A DNA stretch of 64,000 bases, from positions 88,120,151-88,184,150 of the forward strand of contig NC_133120.1 of the NCBI RefSeq assembly GCF_033568475.1. The letters run 5' to 3'. The notes beneath the pieces were generated by a model. That model was not told where the DNA came from, searched no databases, and saw nothing but the letters and a program-made list of their open reading frames with translations. Position numbers and translations under genes: made by a program. This DNA is from Henckelia pumila. Taxonomy: Eukaryota > Streptophyta > Magnoliopsida > Lamiales > Gesneriaceae. Of this stretch, positions 1-11,648 are shown piece after piece (positions within the stretch are counted from its first letter, which is position 1; each line of letters starts with the position of its first letter).

Positions 1-3000
1 ATTAGGCAGTAGGCAAAGAAAAAATAATTTTCTGAGATATGAATGAAAAAAACCCAAAAATAATTAATTTATATTGGATCAATTTACACTTTTATATAAT
101 AAATTTTTTTTCAAAATTACGGGCCCCGAAAAAAAATGGACCCGAGTCGGACGACTCTTCGGCCTCCAAATAGGAACGGCCCTGGTAGTAGTCGGCTCAC
201 TTTATAAATCCTACATAATTTGTGACATGTTTTTGCTTCCATTTTTTTGTTTTAATAATCATTCTCCTTCTCAAACAAAGAAACCTCTAATTTTAAATAT
301 CTTTCCTGTTTACTTTGCATTTTCTATTTTGGTGAGACAAGTGATGCTAATCCTGTACCACATTTTGCAATTGTGCCTTTGCCCGGCCCGGTGCATTTGT
401 ATTTCTGAAATTTGTTTATAAACTTTTATATTGTTCAATTATTCAGAAACAATCTCATCAATTAAATGCAGCATTATATATCGCTATTGAAAGATAAACA
501 AGAGATACAAAGTACGTAGCAACAAGAATTTATTAATTGATTCTTACAATATTTTATTAATAAAAAACAGTCTTTCATTTCTCAATATTATTAGAACCGC
601 GATAAATGATATTGAGGTTTTGTTTTTCTATGCATGTAAAGGAATTCGTGGTTGCACAGTCATGTCTTAGGTAGATCAAAAAGGTTTATCATGATTATTT
701 GACCTCGACACAATTGACCAAATGCCAAAGAATTTCCTACCAATGGATAGAGATTAGTAGAATTTGGTTCTTCAAGGAAATATTTAGGCAAATTTATCAT
801 GATTTAGAAAATTTAGTATTAGCATAGTACTCATAAAAAGTAATTTCTATTAGACGATCAACTGTGCAGCTTCACTTTTAGGCATTGATTCAGGGTATAT
901 TCATTTTAATTAAAAATAATGAAACATAAATTAATTTTCTAACTACTAATATTAGATTTAACCATAGTGAAGAAATATTACTAACAAAAGTTTCATTTCA
1001 AAATAAAAACTTATTAATCAAATTTAGAGTTAATGTGTTTTTTTTAGGTAAAGAGTTAATGTATTTTTGTACTAGCATTTTTCGGAAAAAAAAATTTCAA
1101 AACAAAAAAAAATTTAATATTTAACATTTATCTACCTGACATAAGTAAAATTAAAATGATATATATTTTATGTTATAAAAATTTTGTTGTTAATCACTAG
1201 AACATATATTACCAAATAAAAGAATATTTAAATCTTATATTTTAGTCTTAAAATTTAAACTTAGTATTTATATTTTTTTAAATCTAATTAAGTCATTTAA
1301 AATAACTTTTAAATCATAAATAAATAAATAAAATAACTTAAAATTTCTTTAACACTCGTAAATGGATTTATGAATTTTCCGGACGTTAGAATATTACGAG
1401 TTTATAATAATTTTTATGTACATTGAAATTTAGCTATTTTTAAAATTCTTATGTAATATTTGTAATGACATAATCATACATTACGATGTTAAATTAATGA
1501 ATTAATATCTATATTAAATCAACATACAATAAGTTTTGGAGATGATAAAAGACATCTGGTTTCGGGACACAAGGAGATCAAAAGACTCAAATAGATCAGA
1601 TTGCTCGAGCAGATCAGAATGAACATGGAAATACAAATAAGACCCAAATGACTTATAAGAACAAACTGATCTGTGTTGTTAATTATATTACTTTACTGCG
1701 TATTTTCTATTTGCCTAGTAATCAACTCAACTTTACACTACAAAATTTTTCCGCATTGATCAAATCAGTCATTGCACCAAGTTTTGTCTGTTAAACAAAA
1801 TTAGACAATAGTTGGTAACTCAGTTTAATTGCCACAAAAGTTTTTAAAATATTAAAGTGTACATTCATCACCTCTACATACATTTTCTATCATAACACTC
1901 TATATCCATATTGATTTCTATCTAATTATAATAGTTAGTTAATTAGAAATTTAAATTATATTTAAAAATAATTTCAATATTTTATTTGAAAAAAATTAAA
2001 CTTTTTCATTCGAACCTCAACTATCTTGCTTTATTAATACTTAATAGTTAATAGTAGTAGATAAGAAGGATATAATTTACTCCCATGCATCCATTTAATT
2101 CGAATCCTTTGTTAATTAAAAAATAAATGAATTTATGTGTTAAGAAAAGGTAAAATAAACAAATTTAATCTACTCAACTGAATAATTCAACACTTTTTGC
2201 ATACAAAAAAGGGTGTGATTTGGCCATTCGAGCCAAACTTTAATTATTTGGTTCTAAAGTACATGTGGGTCAAAGTAAATGCATTGTATTTGTACGGTAA
2301 TTGATTAGATCAAATTACAAATTGGACTAGGTTAGTTGTACACAAATGAAAGTAAAAGTGGGTTCGTTTAACCAAAAAAGATATCCACAGTAGACATGAC
2401 ATTCAACTAATTACTGATCCCCAAGTGGTGACTACTATTTGTTTTTCTAACCTCTCTAAAAACACAATAATCTTATTTTTTGAGTTAAGTTTTACAAATT
2501 TATGCAGATTTAGTATGAGTGTGAAAAAGACGCTTAGATAAAGTTTGTAAATTCTAAAAATAAATGTTTATAGATTTTTTTTTAACAAATTTGTAATTAT
2601 TTTTAAAAGTTGCTAGCACTACCTTAATTTGTTTGTTCATCAATCTTGCCCCAATATTTTATTTTTGTTATTAAAAATAACAATGCCTAGCATAGTGCAT
2701 AGATCGATCATCATAAGCTTGTCAAGACATTTCGTAATTAAGCGCATAAGGTGTGATAAGTAATAAATGCATGTTTATACGTATTGGAAAATTAATTAAT
2801 TTTAAACTCCATTGGTAATTAGAAATTCTATTCAAATATATAATTTAATTACCAATTATGTAGATCCACATCATCGATACATTATTGATCTGAAAAATCA
2901 TCAACCTAGCTAGGCAGCCCCAAGACAGTTTTGTTTTGTTTGTTATAAAATTGCATACCATATTTCAATTATATACTCGATAAATTCTCCCGAAATTAGG

Positions 3001-3224
3001 TACGTACAGTAAACCTATCGAATTAATTTTGTTTGTTTTAAATTCTCGATTTCTAGGGCTACATTAGGACACATTAATTCGAAAATGACCAAAATCGGAC
3101 CTAGATAGCTATATGGGGAACATTATTTCAAGTGGATATTTTTTTTTGGTCTTTCGTTTTTAAAAAAAAAAAAAAAAAAAATATTTTGGTACAAAATAAA
3201 GATATGGTCATGAAGATGAATGCT
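1..3224. other. AT-rich intergenic region, no supported gene
   Basis: I see no convincing gene. The one longer open frame (74-421) has no recognisable domain. Its start overlaps a short GC-richer patch at about 118-205 (GGGCCCCGAAAA ... GGAACGGCCCTGG) that looks like a decayed transposon end. The rest is AT-rich spacer with homopolymer runs, including a long A run near 3163-3180 just ahead of the first gene's promoter. Confidence 0.55.
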
Positions 3225-3232
3225 TATAAATA
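3225..3232 (+). promoter_or_regulatory. Probable TATA box of exopolygalacturonase gene 1
   Basis: TATAAATA lies about 70 bases upstream of the ATG at 3302. The spacing suits a plant core promoter with a short 5' leader rich in A and C. No other strong TATA lies between it and the start codon. Confidence 0.6.
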
Positions 3233-3301
3233 CCTCCTAATTAAACACATCAATGACACACAACACAATTGAATCACATAACTAAATAACTTAGCAAAAA
3301 A

Positions 3302-4997
3302 ATGATCCAAATTCTCATTTTAACCATCTTCCATTTCTCACCATCATCATCTGCAGCCAACAAAGTCTACAACGTTATGAGTTTCGGAGCAAAACCCGAT
3401 TCCGAAACGGACTGCGCAAACGCTTTTCTTTCTGCATGGGGTGCAGCCTGTTCTACCAGGCAACCGGCGACGATTTACGTGCCACCGGGACGATATCTTT
3501 TGGGAAATATTCGTTTCGATGGGGCTTCATGTAAAAACAATGCAACAACCATTCGCATAGATGGAACTCTGGTAGCTCCTTTAAATTATAATGTTATAGG
3601 GGATACCGACAGCTGGGTGAAATTTGAAAGCGTCACCGGAGTTTCGATATACGGCGGAGCCCTAGATGGGCGAGGCAATGGATTGTGGGCTTGCAAGAAT
3701 TCTGGCAAGACTTGTCCTCAAGGAGCTACGGTATGTCAAACGTGGGAATTAATAAGTTAACGAATTTTGTGGAAGATTTATTTAGTAGGTTTAATTTGCA
3801 TGTGTTAAACACATTTAGCATGACATTTTCGTTACATTTCAAAAATAAAAATTTATGTCTCATAAATATCTACTTGTTTTAACATGACTTAATAGTAATT
3901 TGAATATGATTTCTCAGTCATTGTTGTTCCACAACTCGAAGAAAATAATGGTCAACGGATTAACCTCAACAAACAGCCAAATGTTTCACATTTTGTTGGA
4001 TGGATGTCACGATGTCGAATTCGTCAACATGAAAATTTCAGCCCCCGGAAACAGTCCCAACACCGATGGTATTCATGTGCAACAATCTTCTGGAGTCACC
4101 ATCGCCAACTCCCACATCGGCACCGGCGACGATTGCATCTCGATCGGCCCCGGTAACTCGAACGTGTGGATCGATAGCCTCGCATGTGGCCCAGGACACG
4201 GGATAAGGTACCATGCATGCATCGACCTTATAATTTCACAGTACTATGGTGATTTTAACATGCCTAATTTTAAATATATATATATATAAATTTTTAAATC
4301 TTTTTTTTTTGGGGGTGGGCCGGGGCAGTATTGGAAGTCTTGGTTGGGATATGGAAGAGGCAGGAGTAGAGAATGTGACAGTTAAAACAGTTACATTGAC
4401 TGGAACTGAAAATGGATTGAGGGTGAAGACATGGGCAAGGCCTAGCAATGGATTCGTGCGCAATGTTTTATTCCAACATATTGTGATGGTTAATGTCCAA
4501 AATCCGATTATTATCGACCAAAATTACTGCCCCAACGACCATAATTGTCCCCACCAGGTAAATATATATATGATCATCCAAAATCTTAACTCAAACTAAA
4601 TTATAAGTTATCAACTTGGAGTCATCAATTCGTGTTTTTGCCGTGCATATGTCACACCACCTAGCTAATTAATTAATTAAAAAGAAAATTCTAGCATGAA
4701 TTTATGATCAAAACATGAGTTATTTTTGGGAGCTCGAGTGTACTATAAATAATCTGTCTAGTACACTAATTTCTTCAGAGCTCGGGTGTGAAGATCAGCG
4801 ACGTAACGTATCGAGATATTCATGGAACATCTGCGACGGAAGTGGCAATAAAATTTGGCTGCAGTAAAACATATCCCTGCAAAGGAATCACCTTGGATCA
4901 AATCAACCTTTCTCACGGAGATAAAACAGCCCTTGCATCCTGTACCAATGCCCTCGGCACGGCCACCGGAGTTGTCCGCCCAACCAGTTGCTTTTAG
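3302..4997 (+). CDS. Exopolygalacturonase-like protein (GH28), gene 1
   Basis: Family role: hydrolysis of galacturonic acid units from pectin in the cell wall (glycoside hydrolase 28, usually secreted, often pollen-expressed). I infer four exons: 3302-3730, 3918-4207, 4329-4557 and 4779-4997, all with GT-AG introns, giving 388 residues, a normal family length. The N-terminus has a hydrophobic stretch that fits a signal peptide (residues 1 to about 19). Catalytic and binding motifs are all present: NTD with Asp193, DD at Asp214/Asp215, GHG with His237, and R-x-K at Arg271/Lys273 (RVK rather than the more usual RIK). The SIGSLG segment after GHG spans the second intron. It is tandem with a homologue at 7660 that has identical intron positions. 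Seen: frame, motifs and splice sites. Inferred: exo rather than endo action, from overall resemblance to the exopolygalacturonase clade. Confidence 0.93.
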
Positions 4998-5279
4998 GGG
5001 CGCCGGGAGAAGTTTTAAGTTCTAAATCAACATACATATGTAACATATACATTATATACATATATATGATATGTATGTACGTACGTATACGTGCGTTCGA
5101 GATCTATGTCATCTCGGGGTCTTTCATCATTTATGTTAAGTGATCAGGTGCAGAATGGCTCTGCCAGAATCCTTATCTAGCAAGTAGTCGAAATTAAAAT
5201 TTCCATAAATTTGAGCATACTCAGCTATTTATTAACTAATATATAGCATCAATATTATAAGAATACATGTTTTAAGCAA

Positions 5280-5733
5280 GATTCTAAAACGCGTTAGGCG
5301 AGCGCCCACCCACGTGCACCGCCTAGCTCCGTCTGCCTAGTGCCTAGGTCTACGCGGCCGCTTAGACGGGTTTTTTTACAAAATATGTATATAAATATTT
5401 TATAATATCAAAAATTTAGTCAAAATATGCATAAATATGTTTAATATTTTAATTAATATTTTTTCAATCATCCTTATTAATGTGCATAAATTTTTTATGT
5501 GGATATATTTCTACAAAAATATGCATAACTTTGTTCAACTATTTTTTAAAATATTTTATTTTATGTTTATTTTTTTTTTAAAAAAAAACATCGAACTGTA
5601 CTAGGTTGTTTGTTACTCGCCTAGGCAGTCGATTCTTCGAACACCGCCTGGATCCACCGATTTTTTAAAAATCGGGGGGTGAGTCACCGACTCACGTCCT
5701 AAAACCACTTAAGCGGCGATTTTTAGAACAAGC
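5280..5733. repeat. Small non-autonomous transposon-like repeat (MITE-like)
   Basis: A 454-base block is flanked on both sides by the same 11 bases, GTTTTAAGCAA (5269-5279 and 5734-5744), which looks like a target-site duplication. Its ends carry a loose inverted match (TTCTAAAACGC at the left, and the complement of a similar word at the right). Inside, GC-rich words such as GCCTAGGC-like runs enclose an AT-rich core. A duplication of about 11 bases would suit a Mutator-type element or a SINE better than hAT. I cannot name the family. Confidence 0.5.
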
Positions 5734-5759
5734 GTTTTAAGCAATTGCGAATCCTTATG

Positions 5760-5788
5760 TGACAATAAAATTTGATTGCAGTAAAACA
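5760..5788 (+). pseudogene. Short relic of polygalacturonase exon 4
   Basis: A 29-base stretch matches exon 4 of gene 1 (4842-4870) with about three mismatches. It covers the codons for the segment around AIKF-CSKT. One difference (GATT in place of GGCT) matches gene 2 instead. It is flanked by near-identical words, GAATCCTTAT at about 5749 and again at 5789, and a third copy lies at 5167. It is too short to function and reads as debris from a former duplication of the gene's 3' end. Confidence 0.5.
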
Positions 5789-5800
5789 GAATCCTTATCT

Positions 5801-7556
5801 GATCCAACTGCGAATTCGATTTTTTAAGCAAATTGTTGATCAATATTTGGATTAGTTTAATTATTTTATAGCACCAATATTTGGCCTGCGTCAATAAAGT
5901 AGCCAATCATGCATGCATCATGAAATAATAAATAATTTATAATAAAAATGGCGATTCACATGCAGCGCGCCTCCCCAATAATATTGTGTGTTCACGCATC
6001 TCAGAATATAAATGACTTTGGTTTTAGTAGAGAAAAGAGAATTTTTTTTTTTTAAAACAAAAGTGTTTTTATTATCTTAAATGTGTTTGGATAAATTTTA
6101 AGTGCTTTTAAAAGCACTTAATTAAGCCAAAATAAGTGTTTTTTAAAAAATTCATATTTATAGCTTTTCAAATGTTTTTTTTATAAATCAACTTTAAAAA
6201 ATGTTTTCAATATATTTATCCAAATACAAAATTATTTCAATTTTTACTTAAAAAATTACTTTAAAAAGCTAAATTAAAAAACACTTATTTTTTAATAAAA
6301 ATTACTGAAAGCAAACGGGCTCCATATTTCTTTACTAGCAATTGCTGCACATGTATGTATCATTTTAACGTGCTTTTTTACATGTTATTTGCGGCCGCAC
6401 AACACCACAATTATATATAAAATCGAATACCTAGCTAGTTTTTTGGCCAGCTATCTAGCTAAAAACACATGTCCTTTAAAGACGAAATTATATATATTAA
6501 TTTCTATGAGTTTATATATATTCATATAATCAATCTCGCTAATTGTCGCAGGAATTATGGCTAGAGAGAAAACGTACGGTAAAACAAATCTATAAGAATA
6601 CATGTTTTAATATTTTTTCCATAACGAGATTAAATGAATCCATCGAGAAAAATCTTCCAACGCGCAAGTTAGTGATCACCTCTTGAAATAATCAAAAGTA
6701 GAGAGCTTTTTGAATGCTAAAATTAACCTCCTTTAAATGGAGAAAGTGAATGATATTTATAGAAAAATTTCAATGGACTAAAAAGGCAATTAAACTAAGC
6801 AAAATATTTGCCAATTTAGCTCTACAGGGGCTAAAAGTTCTTAATTGGGCTATTATTTATTAAATCTCCTTAATTTAACCACTTTATTATTGGGTCTTAT
6901 CGCCATTTGCATTCACCTCCCATACTTTATGTATTTGACATTCACCTTCCTTATCAAGTATAAATTTATAACATACAAGAGAGGAATCTCAAAAACAAAA
7001 AGTGCCGGAGAAGTGAATACAAATTACCCTTTTATTATATAAAATATGATACCATCATTACTAAATTGTTAATTGATTGGCTTTACTTTGAAAAATACCC
7101 TACTTAACTCGTTATATATATTTTTTAGATAAAAGGAAATCTTATTGATTTTACATTGAAAACTGTTTTCTAACAATATAGAGAAAGAATATCCAATCAA
7201 TCTATAACATAACATATTATACATATATGCTACTTCTCGGTCTAAAAATATCTAATTAATCAAGAAAATAAAGAATATTGTGTCAAATATATCGACTCAT
7301 TTTTGTACAAGTTCACGCACTTCATTAACTTTGTGTGCTAAATTTTCTGTCCCAAGCAATGCAAAGCCGTTTTCAGTTGAATGTGAGCAACCCATAAAGG
7401 TTAACCAATTTCTTAATTTGCGCCGATACATTGTTGCCTCCTTATTTCATTGACTTGTATTAAAATACACTTTCCCTTTCTATTTTCTTTTTCTGTTAAA
7501 AAGAAAGGAAAAAAGAAACCACAAATGAAAACACACAAGCTTTTTACCTCCAAATC
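5801..7556. other. AT-rich intergenic region with a fold-back repeat near 6052-6312
   Basis: No gene is supported. Around 6052-6312 there are words that recur in inverted form (AAGTGTTTTT near the left side and its complement near 6285, and TTTGGATAAA against TTTATCCAAA), as expected for an AT-rich MITE, but I cannot set clean ends or a target duplication. The rest is spacer with long A/T runs. A CT-rich stretch begins near 7557, ahead of the next gene. Confidence 0.45.
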
Positions 7557-7659
7557 ACCTATAAGTATGCAACTCCCCACTACCCAAAAACTCCCAACTC
7601 CCAAAATTTAAACCAAAACCTCCCCCCTCTCTCAAACCCCACTAAAACTCTCTTACAAA

Positions 7660-10151
7660 ATGTATCTCACGAACTCTATAGCCAACACCATTTTTCTTGC
7701 ACTTTTCTTCATCTTATACCACAAATCATTTGCCACTCCAAACATATTAAATGTCATGGATTTAGGTGCAAAGCCAGATGGAAAGACCGACTCCACCGCC
7801 GCTTTCTCGACGGCATGGTCCTCGGCCTGTGGCGCCACAAATCCCTCCACCATTTATGTGCCAACAGGAAGGTTCTTGCTCAAGAAGTTACACTTTAGTG
7901 GTCGTTGCCGCAATAAGGCCATCACCATTCAAGTCGACGGCACCCTTGTCGCCCCCCTCGACTACAACGTCATTGGGAATGCCGGTAACTGGCTACTTTT
8001 CGAGGGGGTCGACGGTGTTTCTATTCGAGGTGGCACCCTCGATGGCCAAGGTGCCGGCTTGTGGGCTTGTAAGATGCATGGAAACAACTGCCCTAGTGGT
8101 GCCACGGTAAGTGTTTTTTTGTATACTACTAGTGTTTTTGGTTCACTTTATGTTGCTATAAAAAAAATCAATCAAAATGTGAGTAATAACATTTTGTTAT
8201 ATGTTTATTTGATTTTCTCAAGAGAATGATTTCCTTAGATTGGGTTCAAAACATGGAATTTTTTTTTGTGAGGATGGATTTTTATATATTTATAAAAAAA
8301 GTATTTGTTTTTAGTATTATGGTGCAAACAAGCTAGGCTAGTATTAAAGCTCGGAGGTTTCAAAATGAGAGGTTATGATTTCTCGGTCATGTGGGATGTT
8401 AAGTGACCATATTTTTAGGAAATTAACGACTTTTAGGTTAGTGAGAAATTGTATGGTCACGATATTTGAAAGATAATAATCACACATTAAATCGATTTTA
8501 AATTTGAATAAATTACATAACGTAAGTGTCTAATTTCTCCAAATGATTGAATAATGCACCTGTCCACTAAAATTCTTTAACCGACTTGTTCGACCAAATC
8601 AATTATTATATAGTTGTGTGTTTCTTGATAAGTCAACATTGCCAAACATAAACTTCGCTAACATTATCAGTAAATTTACTAAATCCCGAATCAAAATTTC
8701 ATTCAAATCATAATCACATATCGTATATTGCACGCATCATGTTTTCAAGTTGCTCTAGCTATTTGACCTCTAATATTTATTGTCCGATAATAAGTCTGTT
8801 TAAATTCGAACAAACATACACTATTACTACTATTATGTGAGAAACTATAAGTTGGTATCTTTGTATTTCCACAAAAATATAAAATAAATACATAAAAACA
8901 CACACTCACACACACACCATAAACCGCCTCTCTCCACTATTATTTCAATTTCTTTTTTTTTCATTTAACTATTTATGAAATTTTTCCTCTCAATTTTCTT
9001 ATTTAATATATAGTACAATCATTTTGTTTGACAAATTTAATTATAATATAATTTTATTATAAAAAAGGGATTGTTTAATGTTTAGCATGTAATGCGTGCA
9101 ACAAAAGGTCAGTATTAATTATGTTTAAATTTGAACCAGTACTGTCATTGTGCAAATTTTGAAAATTTCATTTTATCTTGCAGTCTTTGGGACTGTCGAA
9201 TTCAAAAAACGTAGAAATTATTGGAATGAGATCCATAAACAGCCAGATGTTTCATATCGTGATCAATGGATGCGAAAACGTGAAGTTGCAAGAAGTCGAC
9301 ATTTTGGCTCCGGGAAACAGCCCCAACACCGATGGAATTCACGTCCAATTGTCCACCGATGTCACCATTTTGAACTCTAAAATTAGTACCGGAGATGACT
9401 GCGTCTCGATCGGGCCTGGAACCACCAATTTGTTGATCGAAAAGGTCGACTGTGGCCCCGGACATGGCATCAGGTTATACAATACACAACATTAATTTTC
9501 GTGATCACTGAATTTTTTTCTTTTTATTTTTCTATCGGAAATGTTGATGTTACCCTGAAATGCAGCATCGGAAGCTTAGGCAAGGATTATGATGAAGCTG
9601 GAGTACAAAATGTGACAGTTAAAACGGTTACATTTAAAGATGCACAAAATGGTCTGAGGATTAAGACATGGGGAAGACCAAGCAAAGGGTTTGTTTATAA
9701 TGTTGTGTTTCAGCATGCAATAATGACCAATGTGCAAAATCCTATCGTCATTGACCAAAATTATTGCCCCGGCGGCAAAAATTGTCCTGGACAGGTACTT
9801 TTTTCCTTTTTTATTTTATTTAAAATATATATATATATAACTTACAAATTATAATATTATGAGCATTTAATTTTTCCATTGGATGATACATGATATATAT
9901 ATATTTTTTGATCGTGTTATTTGATGTAGGTGTCAGGTGTGAAGATAAGAGATGTTACTTATCGGGAAATTCATGGGACATCAGCCACTGAAGTGGCTGT
10001 GAAATTTGATTGCAGCAAGATGAAACCCTGCGACCAAATCAAATTGGAAAACGTTCGCCTAAGTTATCAGAATCATGTGCCAAAGGCTCTGTGTTCTTAT
10101 GCGGCGGGGACGACAACCGGTCGAGTCGAGCCTACGAGTTGTTTGGTCTAA
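7660..10151 (+). CDS. Exopolygalacturonase-like protein (GH28), gene 2
   Basis: Same family and likely role as gene 1: a secreted pectin-degrading hydrolase. Four exons: 7660-8106, 9184-9473, 9566-9794 and 9930-10151, with GT-AG introns and the same phases as gene 1, giving 395 residues. A hydrophobic N-terminus (residues 1 to about 25) fits a signal peptide. Motifs: NTDGIH with Asp199, GDDC with Asp220/Asp221, GPGHG with His243, and LRIK with Arg277/Lys279, all as in active enzymes. Exons 2 and 3 are exactly the same length as in gene 1 (290 and 229 bases). Intron 1 is much larger (about 1.08 kb against 0.19 kb). A CT-rich leader precedes the ATG, and a weak TATA-like CTATAAGT lies near 7560. 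It appears intact and closer to the family consensus than gene 1. Confidence 0.95.
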
Positions 10152-11420
10152 CGACGAGCCCACGAGCTAGTGAATGATCGATTTTGCTTGATCACATGTG
10201 GCGTGGCAGCTACATACATTAGCAATCGCCGCCCTCAAATGAAATTATATGTAAATTTTCGTGTGATTTTTATTTTAAATATATAATGCAATCGCTAGTT
10301 TTGGTCCCTTTTTCAATCGATTTTCAACTTGCTTTAAAGTTCAATTCTTAGTAATAACATTTTATTATATCTGTCTGTTGAAACATATTTCAGTATTTCT
10401 CACGTCTCTAGTTGTAGACTTGAAAATGAAAACAGTACGTACGACATTCTTTTCAAATTTCAGTAAACCCTCCAATATTGACCGCTGACTACAATGACCC
10501 AAGAATTATACTCAATTTGCACGTTGCTGTAGAATCCAATTATTACACACTTCGTGATGATATGGATGGCCCAACGGTTAAAGCCTAAAATGGATTGTGT
10601 ATTTTAATCAAAATAGCATATCAACAATCCTCTTTATCAAAGATTATTAACTAAATACATTTGGCTCATCTCCAACAATTAATAAAATATTGGATGACTA
10701 TTTTATAATAAAAGGGTGATTATTTCAAAATAATAATAACAACAATGTGATTATAGGAAAGGTCGATGCTGGCACATGTCAGATTCAACGATTATGCAAG
10801 TGAAATGTTCGCGCGACCATCTTGACTATCTCATTGGGCACTATCCAATGAGTTAGCATCGAAAAAATCGTGATTATAATAGTAATCAATAGTTAATTAA
10901 TATAAAGTAGGAAGAAAATATAATATGCAAAGTTTTTTTTTAATCTTCTCTGAACTTTATTTCTTGTTATTAATAATTTTATAGGAAGGGATAAAAAAAA
11001 ATTACGAATATAAGAACAAAATCAGGACATGTGATCTAACTCCACTAATATCCAAAAAAGTTGTGCATTAAAGTCAGGAAAATTGCAGCTACCCCAGTTG
11101 ATTGATTGTGTACATCATATGTGGATAATTTCTGTGTGATTTTTATGTGGTTCTCCATGGATTGAAGAAAGTTCCGATCTTTAATCTTGAATCTTGATGG
11201 TGGCTATTGGAAAAAGTTCTCTTAATTTCAGATTTTGCGTCGAAATCGAAACAATTCGGGCTCCATTTTTTGTGCAAATTGGTTATTTTTGGAAGCGGTT
11301 TGAAAGATTACATCCACTTTAGATTGGGGTTTTATGGATTTAAGTTTGTAGATGGGTTCTTGTGAGGTTTGGCAAGAGTATCGAGGTTGAAGTTTTTAGC
11401 TTTATATCACTAGCAAGATT
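10152..11420. other. Intergenic region: 3' flank of gene 2 and upstream region of the ankyrin gene
   Basis: I see no coding region. The last part (about 11100-11424) is less AT-rich and likely holds the promoter and untranslated first exon of the next gene. It ends in CCAG followed by GT, a plausible 5' splice site at 11425. Confidence 0.45.
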
Positions 11421-11648
11421 CCCAGGTACTTTGCTCTCTTATCTAATTTTTCTATCTGTTTTTTTTAAATAAAATAAAATAAGAGTCATCTTTAAATTCT
11501 TGAGGTGGTGTGCTTAATCATTTAAAATATGTGAAATTTATGTTTGATCACGGAGATGTAGTTGAGTTCAATAAAGCTACAGCTGAGTGAAACAGAACAT
11601 TCATTACAGGAAACTTTCTTGCCTGGAATCTCAGAAGTTTCTACAGAT

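Noticed and set aside
74-421. 115-codon plus-strand frame at the window start
   Set aside because: No domain, composition typical of AT-rich chance frames, and it starts in what looks like a transposon relic.
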